From Actinomycetota bacterium (GTDB lineage: Bacteria; Actinomycetota; Acidimicrobiia; Acidimicrobiales; Ilumatobacteraceae), in the NCBI GenBank assembly GCA_026393475.1, contig JAPLAA010000063.1, positions 1 to 52,573 of the forward strand: a stretch of 52,573 bases of DNA, read 5' to 3'. Numbering within the stretch: position 1 is the first letter of the stretch; each line of letters starts with the position of its first letter. The notes beneath the pieces are model-generated. The model ran no database searches. It was not told the origin of the DNA and worked only from the letters and a program-made list of their open reading frames with translations. The position numbers and the translations under genes were made by a program. Positions 14,796 to 24,448 of this stretch are shown one piece after another.

Positions 14796-15803
14796 GTTGG
14801 GCGCCAGCGCCTTCACGGCATCCCAGTGCTTGAGCTCCGGATCGAACGGCATGATCGCCAGGCTGCTGGTGGTCACGCCGTTGTCGAAGTAGCGCTGGAT
14901 GGTGGCACGGCACTGCTCGGGCGAGCCGTGCACGATCAGTTGGTCCACCAGCTCGTCGGGGATCGCGGCCAGCGCGGCCTTGCGGTCGCCCGCCTGCCAG
15001 GCATCCCACATCGGCTGGAGCACGTCGGCCCGGCCCAACCAGCGGTGGAAGTCGGCGTACACCGGCACGTTCAAGTAGGCGGCGATCGCGAACTTGCCGG
15101 CCGCGCGAACGGCGTCGGCGTTCTCGCTCGGGCAGCAGAAGATGCGGGCCACGATCTCCTTCGGCACGCCGCCCGCCGCGTCGCGCACCACGCCGGCGAC
15201 CTTGCTCACGTCGTCGGGCGACAGCCAGTTGATGATCGCCCCGTCGCCCTCGCGGGCCGCCAGCTTCAGCATCCCCTCGCGCAGGGCCGCGACCAGGATC
15301 GGCGGCTGCTGCTCGGGCCGGATGCCGAGGCGGAAGCCCTGCACCTCGAAGGTGTCGTAGCTCTTCGCGACCTTCTCGCCGCCGAGTGAGTCACGCAGGA
15401 AGCGCACCACGTCGCGGACCTTCTTGTACGGCTCGACGAACGGCACGCCGTTCCACCGCTCGACGATCACGTTGCTGCTCGAGCCGATGCCGATCGCGAA
15501 CCGGCCGGGAGCGGCGTCGGCCATCGACGCCACGCTCTGGGCGAAGCACGCGGGCGACCGGGTGAACGCCGGCACGATCGCCGTGCCCAGCCGAAGTCGC
15601 GGCTCCCACGCCGAGGCGAGCGCCAGCGGCGTGAAGGCATCGGCACCGTCGGCCTCGGCCGACCAGATGTCGGTGTAGCCCATGTCGGCGAGCTCGACGA
15701 GCTTGTCGCGATGGCTGTGGAGCGGTCCGGGCAGGGGCACGGTCATCCCGGGGCGGACGGGCATTCCATGAGCCTGGGGCGAGGAGGTGGCGGCGTCGGT
15801 CAT
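14790..15803 (-). CDS. LLM-class (F420-type) oxidoreductase
   Basis: A 337-residue protein with the bacterial-luciferase TIM-barrel pattern: an N-terminal strand with MGYTDIWSAEADGADAF, then RLRLGTAIVPAFTRSP, APGRFAIGIGSSS and PYKKVRDVVRFLRDSLGGE. This matches the F420-dependent LLM subgroup of Actinobacteria, which reduce or oxidise organic substrates with coenzyme F420; FMN use is the alternative. ATG 15803 is 4 bp after the thioesterase stop, with GGAAGGG upstream, so the two are one operon. The pairing suggests lipid or acyl-CoA metabolism. The substrate is unknown. Confidence 0.88.
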   Translation of the reverse strand: MTDAATSSPQAHGMPVRPGMTVPLPGPLHSHRDKLVELADMGYTDIWSAEADGADAFTPLALASAWEPRLRLGTAIVPAFTRSPACFAQSVASMADAAPGRFAIGIGSSSNVIVERWNGVPFVEPYKKVRDVVRFLRDSLGGEKVAKSYDTFEVQGFRLGIRPEQQPPILVAALREGMLKLAAREGDGAIINWLSPDDVSKVAGVVRDAAGGVPKEIVARIFCCPSENADAVRAAGKFAIAAYLNVPVYADFHRWLGRADVLQPMWDAWQAGDRKAALAAIPDELVDQLIVHGSPEQCRATIQRYFDNGVTTSSLAIMPFDPELKHWDAVKALAPNA

Positions 15804-15807
15804 GGGC

Positions 15808-16608
15808 TCAACCCTTCCAGAAACGGACGATGCAACTCTGACTGGCCGTGGCCAGCAGCGTGCCGTCCTCGGCGAACATGTGCACCAGCCCGTGGCCGAA
15901 GCCGCGCTCGACCGCATGGACCCGGATGTCGAGCAGCACCCACTCCGTGGGCACCAGGTGCACGACGCGCAGGGTGTTGTCGAGGCTGTTGCCGCCGCCG
16001 CGCACGCCGAGGGCCTGACCGACGCCCATGGGCACGAAGTCGCCCAGCACCGCGAGTGTGGCGGCGTCGACACCCTCGATCACGTCGGGGATGCGGGCCC
16101 ACATGAGCGTCTGGCCGTCACCGTGGGTGCCGTCGAGGTCGGCGAAGTCGCGGCCCTTGGCGAGACGCTCCTCGATCCGGTCGGAGATCGTGCCGTCGAC
16201 CGGCAGGCGGTGCTGGCGCTCCTCGCAGTCCTCGGGTCGCGGGACGTCCGGCATGGTCTCCCACTGCCCCGCCACCTCCATCTGACGTTCCCCGAGGGCG
16301 GCGTTGACCGTCAGGATCTCACGGTTGCCCACGTGGCACACCGCTCGCGCCTGGGTCATCTGGTGGCCTTCGACCGCGAGCGTGACGTCGATGTCGAGGA
16401 TCTCACCGGGCTTCGCGTACGACAGGTACTGCGCGGTCGCCCAGATGGTCTGGCGCCCGCTCGTGCCCTCCATCGCCGAGATCGCGGCGCCGAGGCCCGA
16501 GCCGCCGAAGAGGAATCCACCCATGGTGCTCACCCCCTGGGTGACCTCCATGCTCCAGCGAAACGGGTTGTGGCTCTGTTGCAGGCCGAGGAAGCTCCGG
16601 GTGTCCAT
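15808..16608 (-). CDS. TesB-like acyl-CoA thioesterase
   Basis: A 266-residue double hot-dog thioesterase. The N-terminal hot-dog contains FRWSMEVTQGVSTMGGFLFGG, and the C-terminal one contains ALGVRGGGNSLDNTLRVV, where the Gly-x-Ser-x-Asp-Asn stretch resembles the TesB active-site helix. It would hydrolyse an acyl-CoA to acid and CoA in the cytoplasm. ATG 16608 is chosen because TAGAGT lies 10 nt upstream. It is first in the operon with the LLM oxidoreductase. Confidence 0.82.
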   Translation of the reverse strand: MDTRSFLGLQQSHNPFRWSMEVTQGVSTMGGFLFGGSGLGAAISAMEGTSGRQTIWATAQYLSYAKPGEILDIDVTLAVEGHQMTQARAVCHVGNREILTVNAALGERQMEVAGQWETMPDVPRPEDCEERQHRLPVDGTISDRIEERLAKGRDFADLDGTHGDGQTLMWARIPDVIEGVDAATLAVLGDFVPMGVGQALGVRGGGNSLDNTLRVVHLVPTEWVLLDIRVHAVERGFGHGLVHMFAEDGTLLATASQSCIVRFWKG

Positions 16609-16618
16609 GGTCCCGTCG

Positions 16619-16624
16619 ACTCTA
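16619..16624 (-). promoter_or_regulatory. -10 TAGAGT of thioesterase operon
   Basis: TAGAGT on the minus strand lies 10 nt before ATG 16608 and just after the stop of the upstream membrane-protein gene. Confidence 0.35.
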
Positions 16625-16643
16625 GGGCGATGCCCCGTCGGGA

Positions 16644-18077
16644 TCACACGGTCGCGAAGTAGACCGGTTCGGTGTCGAAGCCGGCCGCCACGTAGAGCAC
16701 GCCCTCACCGACCTCTTGCTGCGGGACGACGAAACACATCGTGCCGGTCACCGATCCGCCGGCGAAGACGTCGGTGAACTGGTCGAGCTCGCCGTTGACC
16801 ACGCCGCAGAAGCCGACCCGCTGCACGTTGCCGCCACCGACCCATTTGGCGGTGACCTCGAACCCCGATGCCGAACCCGTGCCGCTGTAGGCGAGCGCGA
16901 CGTCGACGCCGACGAACCGGAAGCCCTCCGGCGGCGGGTCGTTGAACGTGTTGTCGGCCAACACCTGGTCGGTGATGTCCCGGGCCGGCGATGCGACCGC
17001 GAATGCCCAGCCGTCACCGACGTCGCCGGCGGACCCGATCGGGAGCGCTCCGGTGGTGCGGTTCTCGGTCGCCGCGGCGCCGGGCTGTGGCCCGATCACC
17101 GGACGGAACGGTTCGATCGGTGCCGGCGGTTGGGTGGCGTCGAGGAAGACCTCGTTCTCGAAGAAGAAGTCGGACGACGCATAGAGCTGCAGCACGGGCG
17201 GATCGGCCGGCGTGGTGACGAAGCAGATGTTGCCGACGATGGCACCGCCGGCGAACACGTCGGTGAAGATGTCGAGCGGCTGCGGGATGACGCCGCAGTT
17301 CGTGTCGAGTTCGACCGACGCCGCACCCAACGCAGAGATCGTCGGTGAGAAGAACGACTCGGGATCGTCGAGCCCGAAGTACCCGAGCGCGATACGCACG
17401 ATGGTGAACGTCGACCCGGCCGGCGGCGGCTCGTTGAAGTCGTTCTCGGCCATCACCGCGGGGGTGGCGTCCGGGACCACGTCGACCACCTGGAGCCGCC
17501 ACCCGGCACCGATGTCGGCGACCGACCCGAGCGGGACCGGCGCCTCGCGGGTGCCGCCCTGGCCGGCGGGAGCGCCGGCGACCAGGTCGCCGGCCGGGGC
17601 CGTCGCCGGGACGGTCGTGGGCGCTGCGTCGGTGGTGTCGGGCGCCTCGGTCACCTCGGTCGCGGGGACCGCCGTGGTGGCGGCCGCCTCGGTGTCCTCG
17701 GGAGCCTGGGTCTCGTCGGGGGCCTCGGTGTCGTCGGAGCCGACGACCTCGGTGTCGTCGCTGGCCGACTCGTCGTCGCCGCCGCGAGTGACCACGAACC
17801 CGATCGTGGCCAGCACGACTGCGAGCGCAGCACCGATCACGATCATCATCGACCGCCGCGACGCCTTCGAGCCGTCGTCGGGGGCCGACGGCATCGGCGT
17901 CTCCTGGACCGGCACCTGCTGGGTCGGTGCGGGCTGGACCGGCGGCGTGTACGCGGGTGCCGGGCCGGTCCCGGGTGGCGGCAGCGCGGACCCACCCGTC
18001 GCGGCGCCCTGGTCGCTCGGCGGCGGGGGCGGTGGCGGGGGCGGGAAGGCGGACGGAGGCACCGGAGGTTCAGCCAC
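16644..18077 (-). CDS. membrane-anchored protein with two repeated extracellular domains
   Basis: A 477-residue protein. Residues 1-75 are a Pro-rich cytoplasmic arm with a run of nine Pro. A single TM segment (about 76-95) is followed by an acidic Thr/Asp/Glu linker (about 97-165). Two homologous domains of about 145 residues then follow. Both begin [PL]GS..D.G.GW, continue with N.FN[ED]PPP.G..F, carry a Cys pair before and after [LQ].[IQ]FTDVFAGG, and end in VxLxA-type strands. This resembles DUF4352-type extracytoplasmic domains. The Cys pairs suggest disulfides. Binding partner is unknown. Confidence 0.75.
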   Translation of the reverse strand: MAEPPVPPSAFPPPPPPPPPSDQGAATGGSALPPPGTGPAPAYTPPVQPAPTQQVPVQETPMPSAPDDGSKASRRSMMIVIGAALAVVLATIGFVVTRGGDDESASDDTEVVGSDDTEAPDETQAPEDTEAAATTAVPATEVTEAPDTTDAAPTTVPATAPAGDLVAGAPAGQGGTREAPVPLGSVADIGAGWRLQVVDVVPDATPAVMAENDFNEPPPAGSTFTIVRIALGYFGLDDPESFFSPTISALGAASVELDTNCGVIPQPLDIFTDVFAGGAIVGNICFVTTPADPPVLQLYASSDFFFENEVFLDATQPPAPIEPFRPVIGPQPGAAATENRTTGALPIGSAGDVGDGWAFAVASPARDITDQVLADNTFNDPPPEGFRFVGVDVALAYSGTGSASGFEVTAKWVGGGNVQRVGFCGVVNGELDQFTDVFAGGSVTGTMCFVVPQQEVGEGVLYVAAGFDTEPVYFATV

Positions 18078-18138
18078 ACGGCGACCGTACCACCGTGTTC
18101 GAGGGGGTCTCGGGAGCCCGGGGAGCGCGCGGGTCCGC

Positions 18139-18144
18139 TACCGT
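18139..18144 (+). promoter_or_regulatory. -10 TACCGT of amidase gene
   Basis: TACCGT ends 7 nt before ATG 18152; there is no Shine-Dalgarno sequence. Confidence 0.4.
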
Positions 18145-18151
18145 CCGGGGC

Positions 18152-19558
18152 ATGGGTGACACACCGTGGACGGGCGACGCATGCAGCCTCGTGGAGGAGT
18201 TCCGCGCCGGCCGCCGGTCGCCGCTCGAGGAGCTGCAGTCGTCGTACGCAGCGATCGATGCGAGCGAGCTGAACGCCTTCGGCTACCTGGCGCGTGAGGA
18301 GGCCGAGACAACGGCCCGTTCCGCCGACACTTCGCTCCCGTTCGGTGGTGTACCCATCGGTGTGAAGGAACTCGATCAGGTCGAGGGATGGCCCGACACC
18401 GAGGCGTGCGTCGTGTTCGCCGACCGGATCGCGCGGCACACCTCGTTCATGGTCGATCGGTTGCGCCGGCGCGGTGGCGCGGTCACGGTCGGGCAGACGA
18501 CGGCCAGCGAGTTCGGCGGCGTGAACGTCACCCGTACCGTCCTGCACGGCGCGACGCACAACCCGTGGCAGCAGGGGCGTACACCCGGCGGGTCCTCCGG
18601 TGGCAGCGCGGCTGCGGTGGCCGGTGGTCTGGTCACGCTCGCCACTGGTGGCGACGGCGGCGGGTCGATCCGCATCCCCGCCGGCTTCACCGGCCTCGTC
18701 GGTCTGAAGGCCACCTACGGTCGCATCCCTCGTGGCCCGCGAGCGGAGAACGGCAACTACACCGTCACCGTCGGCCCCATGGCGCGCAGCGTGCGTGACA
18801 CGGCCCGCTGGTTCGACGTGTGCAACGGCCACGACCCGCGCGACCAGTTCAGCCTGCCGCGCGAAGAGGGCTGGGAACGCGACCTCGGTTCGCATGTCGC
18901 GTCGTTGCGCGGCGCCCGCGTGGTGTTCGATCCCGAGTGGGGCGGAGCCGTCGTCTCGCCCGCGATGTGGGAACAGCTCGAGGAGGCCGGCGAGCACCTG
19001 GTGCGCGAACTCGGCATGCGTCGCGTCGAGCTCGACACGTCGCTGCCGTCGATGGGTGCGGCCTGGAGCATCAGCGGGATGATCAGCATCTTCACCGAGC
19101 TCGGCGACGCCTGGCCCGGGTGCGCCGACGTGCTGACGCCCGAGATGCGCGGCGGCCTCGAGGTCGCACCGCAGCGCTACGGCATCGAGGCGCGGGCCAA
19201 GATCGAGCACCGCCGCATGGAGCTGAACCAACGGATGGCGGAGATCTTCGATCCGGCCGAGGGTGTCGACTTCGTGATCACCGCGAGCAACCCCGATGTC
19301 GCCTTCGATGCCGAAGGGCCCCTGCCGAAGTCGTTCGGTGGCGTCCACGCCGGTGCCGGCAACAACGGCAAGCTCACCTTCCCGGCGAACCTGCACGGCA
19401 ACGCGGCGATCTCGATCCCGGCCGGCTCGCTCGACGGGCTGCCGATCGGTCTGCAGGTCGTGGGCCGTCACTTCTCGGAGCAGGCGCTCCTGGACGTGGC
19501 GCTGACGATGGAGCGCACGCGGCCCTGGCCGCTCGTCGCCCCGTCGTCGCCACGGTGA
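18152..19558 (+). CDS. amidase-signature family hydrolase
   Basis: A 468-residue amidase. The catalytic triad of the family is visible: Lys in GVPIGVKELDQVEGW, the cis-Ser region and nucleophile Ser in GRTPGGSSGGSAAAVAGG, and GGDGGGSIRIPAGFTGLVGLK behind it. The family hydrolyses amide bonds in amides, ureas or aminoacyl-tRNA. There is no gatBC context, so a GatA role is unlikely. The stop overlaps GTG 19555 of the MFS gene (GTGA), so the two are translationally coupled. An uptake-and-hydrolysis or export pair is possible. Confidence 0.88.
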   Translation: MGDTPWTGDACSLVEEFRAGRRSPLEELQSSYAAIDASELNAFGYLAREEAETTARSADTSLPFGGVPIGVKELDQVEGWPDTEACVVFADRIARHTSFMVDRLRRRGGAVTVGQTTASEFGGVNVTRTVLHGATHNPWQQGRTPGGSSGGSAAAVAGGLVTLATGGDGGGSIRIPAGFTGLVGLKATYGRIPRGPRAENGNYTVTVGPMARSVRDTARWFDVCNGHDPRDQFSLPREEGWERDLGSHVASLRGARVVFDPEWGGAVVSPAMWEQLEEAGEHLVRELGMRRVELDTSLPSMGAAWSISGMISIFTELGDAWPGCADVLTPEMRGGLEVAPQRYGIEARAKIEHRRMELNQRMAEIFDPAEGVDFVITASNPDVAFDAEGPLPKSFGGVHAGAGNNGKLTFPANLHGNAAISIPAGSLDGLPIGLQVVGRHFSEQALLDVALTMERTRPWPLVAPSSPR

Positions 19559-20958
19559 CGGGGGTCGCGGAGCCACCGGCTCCTGCACAGCCGGCGTCAC
19601 CCGCAGCGCCGATGGAACCCGGTCTGCGGCTGCTCGCCGTCGGGCTGGTGCTGGGCGTCACCCTGGTGGCGTTCGAGACCACCGCCGTCATCACCGCGCT
19701 CCCGACCATCACCGACGAGCTGGGAGGCGACTCGCTCTACGGCGTCGCGCTGGCGGCGTACACGCTCGCCAACATGCTGTCGATCGTGGCTGCCGGCCGT
19801 CTGGCCGACCGCAAGGGACCGTTGCCGGTCTTCCTCACCTCGGTCGCGGTGTTCGTGATCGGCCTCGTGGTCGCGGCCGTGGCGCCGAACATGGTGATCG
19901 TCGTGCTCGGCCGCACGTTGCAGGGGGCCGGCGGCGGCGGGTTCGGCCCGATCGCGTATCAGCTCGTCAAGCGGGCCTACCCCGACGACCGGCAGGCGAC
20001 GATGTACGTCTACCTGTCGGCCGGATGGGTGTTGCCGAGCTTGGTCGGTCCGGCCTTCGGCGGACTGGTGACCGATCACCTCGGCTGGCGGTGGGTGTTC
20101 GCCGGCATCGTGCCGATGGCGATCGCCGTCGGCGCGATCACGAGCCGACCGATGCGCCGCTACGGCCCGACGGCGGCGACCGACGACCCAGCCGAACTCG
20201 CCGCCGACCGACGCAAGATCGCGACCGCCGGCGGCGCGGCGCTCGGTGTGGCGATCCTGGTGATCAGCCTGCCGGCATCGCAGTGGGCGGTGATCGTGTT
20301 CGGCGGTCTGTTCGGGGGCTGGATCGCGGTGCGGATGCTCGCCAAGCTGCTGCCTGCGGGCATCCTGCGCGCTCGCCGAGGTCAACCGGCGGTGCTCGCG
20401 TGTCGTCTGTTGGCGACGTCGACGTTCATGGGCGTGGACGGATTCCTGCCGCTCGCGGCCGACCGCATCCACGGCGCGAGCCCCATGGCCCAGGGCTTCA
20501 CCATCATCGGCGCAGCGCTCACGTGGACGGGCGGCCAGGCGCTCATCGCCCGCCGGCCGGACGTGAAGCCACAGCACGCGGTGCGTCTCGGTTTCTCGAT
20601 CCTCGGATTGGGCGCGTTGCTCGTCACCCCGGTGCTGTGGAGCGGTTGGCCGCTGTGGGCGACGTTCCTCGGTTGGGCCGTGGGCGGCCTCGGGATGGGC
20701 GTGCTGTACAACCCGACCACGGTGGCGGCCATGAGCTATGCCGTCGAGGGCAGCGAGGGCGACACGGGTGGGCAGATGCAGCTCGTCGACTCGCTCGGCT
20801 TCTCCCTGATGGGCGGTATCGGCGGCGCGGTCGTGGCCTTCGCCGACCGGTCGTCGTTCGCCCTCCGCGACGCGATCGGGGTCTGCTTCGGCCTCGCGTT
20901 CGCGTGCGCCGTCCTCGGCGCGTTCGCCGCGCGGGGCGTTCGCGCCGCCACTCCTTGA
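19555..20958 (+). CDS. MFS transporter
   Basis: A 467-residue major facilitator protein with at least 12 hydrophobic segments. Motif-A-like GRLADRKGPLPVFL follows TM2, and ITALPTITDELGG in TM1 matches drug:H+ antiporters of the DHA2/EmrB type. VLGRTLQGAGGGGFGPIAYQL matches the GRxxQGxGgg motif of that group. Start GTG 19555 overlaps the amidase stop. The substrate is unknown; co-translation with an amidase suggests transport of its substrate or product. Confidence 0.88.
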   Translation: MTGVAEPPAPAQPASPAAPMEPGLRLLAVGLVLGVTLVAFETTAVITALPTITDELGGDSLYGVALAAYTLANMLSIVAAGRLADRKGPLPVFLTSVAVFVIGLVVAAVAPNMVIVVLGRTLQGAGGGGFGPIAYQLVKRAYPDDRQATMYVYLSAGWVLPSLVGPAFGGLVTDHLGWRWVFAGIVPMAIAVGAITSRPMRRYGPTAATDDPAELAADRRKIATAGGAALGVAILVISLPASQWAVIVFGGLFGGWIAVRMLAKLLPAGILRARRGQPAVLACRLLATSTFMGVDGFLPLAADRIHGASPMAQGFTIIGAALTWTGGQALIARRPDVKPQHAVRLGFSILGLGALLVTPVLWSGWPLWATFLGWAVGGLGMGVLYNPTTVAAMSYAVEGSEGDTGGQMQLVDSLGFSLMGGIGGAVVAFADRSSFALRDAIGVCFGLAFACAVLGAFAARGVRAATP

Positions 20959-21038
20959 ACGACTCTTGCCGACCTCGTCGTTGACGGCGCGCACCTGCGT
21001 CTGGGTACGTTTCTCGACAGGCGGAAGGACAATTGAAG

Positions 21039-24000
21039 ATGTCGGGGCGGACAACATTTCTCACCCGTCGGCGCGCGCGGCGTGCCGTCGGGGCTGTACT
21101 CACCTGCGCGGTCGCATCGGTCGGCCTCGCATCGACGTCGACGGTGCCGGCGGGCGCGGCACCGGTGACGGACTTCCTGCTCGAGACACGGGCCTCAGGG
21201 TTCACCGTGCCGACCGACCTGGCGTTCGCGCCGAACGGCCTGCTGTTCGTGGCGGAGAAGTCGGGTCTGCTGAAGGTCGTGAACGGCACGACGACCACCG
21301 TGTTCGCCGATCTGCGCGCCGAGGTCAACGACGCCGGAGAGCGCGGGTTGCTCGGCATCGTCGTGCATCCCAACTTCGTGTCGGGCTCGCCCTACGTATA
21401 CGCCCTGCACACCTACGACCCGCCGCAGGCGGCCACCGGCGCGGGCAACGCCGCCCGCGACGGCGACGGTCAGCGTGTGTCCCGGCTCGTGCGGCTGACG
21501 GCCAACGCCGCCACCGGGTACACGACGATGGTGACCGGCTCGTCGACCACGATCCTGGGCGGTGCGAGCACCTGGGCCAACACGGGTGACCCGAACGCTC
21601 GCGACGCCGACCAGAGTCCGCAGTGGGCGTGCGGTCGGACGACCTTCGTCGACGACTGCCTGCCCAGCGATGGTCGCAGCCACTCGATCGGCACCGTCGC
21701 GTTCGGCCCCGATGGCATGTTGTACGTCGGGAGCGGCGACGCGAGCGACTTCTCGAACGCCGACCCGCGATCGCTGCGGGCACTGGACGTGAACAGCCCT
21801 GCCGGCAAGATCCTGCGCGTCGATCCCGACACGGGGCTCGGCCTGCCCGACAACCCCCACTGGGACGGCGACGCCACGAGCAATGCGTCGCGCGTCTACG
21901 TGTCGGGTCTGCGCAACCCGTACCGGTTCAGCTTCGGCGGCGGGTCGTTGTGGATCGGTGACGTGGGCGAAGGCGACTGGGAAGAGGTCAACCGCGGGGT
22001 CGCCGGCGCGAGCTACGGATGGCCCTGCTACGAGGGCGGCGCCCCCGGGACGCCGGCGCCGAACGCCGGCTTCAGCACGATGCCCGCATGTGTCGCCTAC
22101 ATCGCCGCCGGCAACACCACGGCACCGACGTGGTCGTATGCACATGGCGCCGGCGGCGCGGCCGTCGTGGTCGGAGACATGTACGAGGGCACGTCGTGGC
22201 CGGCCGAGTACCGGGGTGCGCTGATCGTCGGCGACTTCGTGCGGCAGTCGTTGCAGGCGGTCCGCGTCGACGGCACGCCGATCACGACCGTTCCCCTGGC
22301 CACCGACCTCCTCGCATCGGATGCCGAGTTCGGACCGGACGGCAGCCTCTACCTCTCGGGCCTCGCGACCGGCGTCGTGCAGCGCATCCGATACGCGCCG
22401 GGTGAGCAACTGCCCGGCTCGCTTCGTGTGACGACGTCTCCGGCAGTGCCGGCGAAGATCGTGATCGACGGCGCCGAGCGCACCAACTGGGGCCTCGACT
22501 GGATGACGATCTCCGCGGGCACCCATCAGGTCTGCGTCACCGACGTCCCCGGCTACGCCACCCCACCGTGTCAGGCGGTGGCGATCGCCTCGGGGGCGAC
22601 CACCACGATCGTGTTCCCGTTCCAGGCCAACGCCGTGTTGGCGGTGTCGACACGGACGAGCGCCGGGGTCGTCGGGGTGCCGTCGCGCATCTCGATCGAC
22701 GGCGTGCCCGCCGGAGAATGGGGCCTCGAGGTGGGCCGCGCACCAGGTTCCGCCGAGGTCTGCTTCGGGGCGGTGGCCGGGTATGCGACACCCGCGTGCG
22801 AGACGGTCACACTCACGGCCGGGACGCGAACGGTCGTCGATGGTGTCTTCACCCCGAGCGCCGGCGCGCCAGGGCTCGCCGGGCCGGTGGGCCAACTGCG
22901 CGTCGCGACCTCACCGGCCGTGCCGTCGACGATGCTGCTCGACGGCGTCCCGATCAGCACCTGGTCGATCGACTGGGTCCGCATGTCACCCGGACAGCGC
23001 ACGGTCTGTTTCACCGATGTGCCCGGCTACACGACACCACCGTGTCGGACGGTGACGATCACGGCCGGGGTCACCACGACCTCGGCTGCCAACTTCGAGC
23101 GCCGCGGCACGCTCCGCGTGACCACGGCGCCGCCGACGAACGTGACGATCAGCGTCGACGGCGTCGATCGCAACCAGTGGGGCTTGTTCACCGATGCCCT
23201 GCCGGGCGTGCACGAGGTGTGCGCGGCGTTCCGCTCCGGTCCGGCCTGTGCCCAGGCCGACGTGACATCAGGCGCCGTCACGACGATCGCGTTGAGCCCA
23301 CCGGTACCGCTCAACCAGCCGCCGCTCGCCGGCGCGGGCGTGGACATCACCGTCGTCGACACCGACGGCTCCGGCGCCGAGATGGTCGCGCTCGACGGCA
23401 ACGCCTCGCACGATCCCGACGGTGCGATCGTCACCTCGGTGTGGACCGAGGCAGGCGCGGAGATCGCCACCGGGCTCACGCCGAGCGTGTCGTTCACGGT
23501 CGGCGCGCACACCGTGCAGCTCGCGGTGACCGACGATCGCGGGGCCACGGCGACCGACACCGTCGTCGTCACCGTCGAGGAGCCGGCACCGCCGGCCGAC
23601 CTCGTGCACCTCAGCACCACCGCGGACGGCACAGCGGGCGGCCTCGCGTTCACCGACGAGGACATCGTCTCGTGGTCGGAGGCCACCGGCACCTGGACGA
23701 TGCTCTTCGACGGCAGCGACGTCGGCCTCGGGAACAGCAACGCCCGCGACATCGACGCCTTCACGATCATGCCGGATGGCTCGATCGTGATGAGCATCAC
23801 GGCGGCGTCGACGATCCCCGACGTCGGCTCGATCGACGACTCCGACCTGGTCCGGTTCGTCCCGACGAGCCTCGGATCGACCACAACGGGCACGTTCGAG
23901 TGGTACTTCGACGGGTCCGACGTCGGGCTCACCACGAACGAGGAGAACATCGACTCGGTCGAGGTGCTCGACGACGGCACGCTCGTGATCGGCATCGCCG

Positions 24001-24368
24001 GGGCCGGCTCGGTGACCGGCGCGACGACGGTCGCCGATCACGACCTGCTCAGGTTCCTGCCCGCTGCGCTGGGTGCCACCACGAGCGGCACCTGGTCGAT
24101 GTGGTTCGACGGTTCCGATGTCGAGCTCACGACGGCCACCGAAGGCATCGTCGGCGTGTCCATGCCCCGTGCGGGCACGGTCTACCTCGCGACCCGCGGT
24201 GCGTTCGCGACCGGCACCACGACCGGCGACGGGGTGGACGTGTTGTCGTGCACGACGCCGGTCACCAGTGACGCCACGAGTTGCGCCACGACCGCACGGT
24301 TCTGGGACGGCTCGACCAAGGGCCTCACCGGCCTGCAGATCGACGGGATGCAGCTCCGGCCAGCCTGA
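21039..24368 (+). CDS. secreted PQQ-type sugar dehydrogenase-like protein with PEGA-like, PKD and C-terminal repeats
   Basis: A 1109-residue protein. Signal peptide about 1-41 (RRRARRAVGAVLTCAVASVG ... AGA). A glucose/sorbosone dehydrogenase beta-propeller covers about 45-455 (VPTDLAFAPNGLLFVAEKSG, ERGLLGIVVHPNF, HSIGTVAFGPDGMLYVGSGD). Four PEGA-like repeats of 65-75 residues follow (about 460-755), each with IDGV...W.L and Cys pairs in VCVTDVPGYATPPC or variants. A PKD domain (about 765-850) comes next, and then three repeats with FDGSDVGL. ATG 21039 is 9 nt after GGAAGGA; TTG 21033 is an alternative. The protein is exported and may act on or bind surface sugars. Confidence 0.82.
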   Translation: MSGRTTFLTRRRARRAVGAVLTCAVASVGLASTSTVPAGAAPVTDFLLETRASGFTVPTDLAFAPNGLLFVAEKSGLLKVVNGTTTTVFADLRAEVNDAGERGLLGIVVHPNFVSGSPYVYALHTYDPPQAATGAGNAARDGDGQRVSRLVRLTANAATGYTTMVTGSSTTILGGASTWANTGDPNARDADQSPQWACGRTTFVDDCLPSDGRSHSIGTVAFGPDGMLYVGSGDASDFSNADPRSLRALDVNSPAGKILRVDPDTGLGLPDNPHWDGDATSNASRVYVSGLRNPYRFSFGGGSLWIGDVGEGDWEEVNRGVAGASYGWPCYEGGAPGTPAPNAGFSTMPACVAYIAAGNTTAPTWSYAHGAGGAAVVVGDMYEGTSWPAEYRGALIVGDFVRQSLQAVRVDGTPITTVPLATDLLASDAEFGPDGSLYLSGLATGVVQRIRYAPGEQLPGSLRVTTSPAVPAKIVIDGAERTNWGLDWMTISAGTHQVCVTDVPGYATPPCQAVAIASGATTTIVFPFQANAVLAVSTRTSAGVVGVPSRISIDGVPAGEWGLEVGRAPGSAEVCFGAVAGYATPACETVTLTAGTRTVVDGVFTPSAGAPGLAGPVGQLRVATSPAVPSTMLLDGVPISTWSIDWVRMSPGQRTVCFTDVPGYTTPPCRTVTITAGVTTTSAANFERRGTLRVTTAPPTNVTISVDGVDRNQWGLFTDALPGVHEVCAAFRSGPACAQADVTSGAVTTIALSPPVPLNQPPLAGAGVDITVVDTDGSGAEMVALDGNASHDPDGAIVTSVWTEAGAEIATGLTPSVSFTVGAHTVQLAVTDDRGATATDTVVVTVEEPAPPADLVHLSTTADGTAGGLAFTDEDIVSWSEATGTWTMLFDGSDVGLGNSNARDIDAFTIMPDGSIVMSITAASTIPDVGSIDDSDLVRFVPTSLGSTTTGTFEWYFDGSDVGLTTNEENIDSVEVLDDGTLVIGIAGAGSVTGATTVADHDLLRFLPAALGATTSGTWSMWFDGSDVELTTATEGIVGVSMPRAGTVYLATRGAFATGTTTGDGVDVLSCTTPVTSDATSCATTARFWDGSTKGLTGLQIDGMQLRPA

Positions 24369-24448
24369 CCGCGCGCTGACTGCACGGCTGCGATCGTCTG
24401 CGCGCAGGGGTGGCCGCAGCCGCACACGACCTGTCACCATTCGGCCCC

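Noticed and set aside
21195..22895. 566-codon minus-strand frame
   Set aside because: Antisense to the sugar dehydrogenase gene, with Arg/Gly/Asp-rich sequence and no domain.
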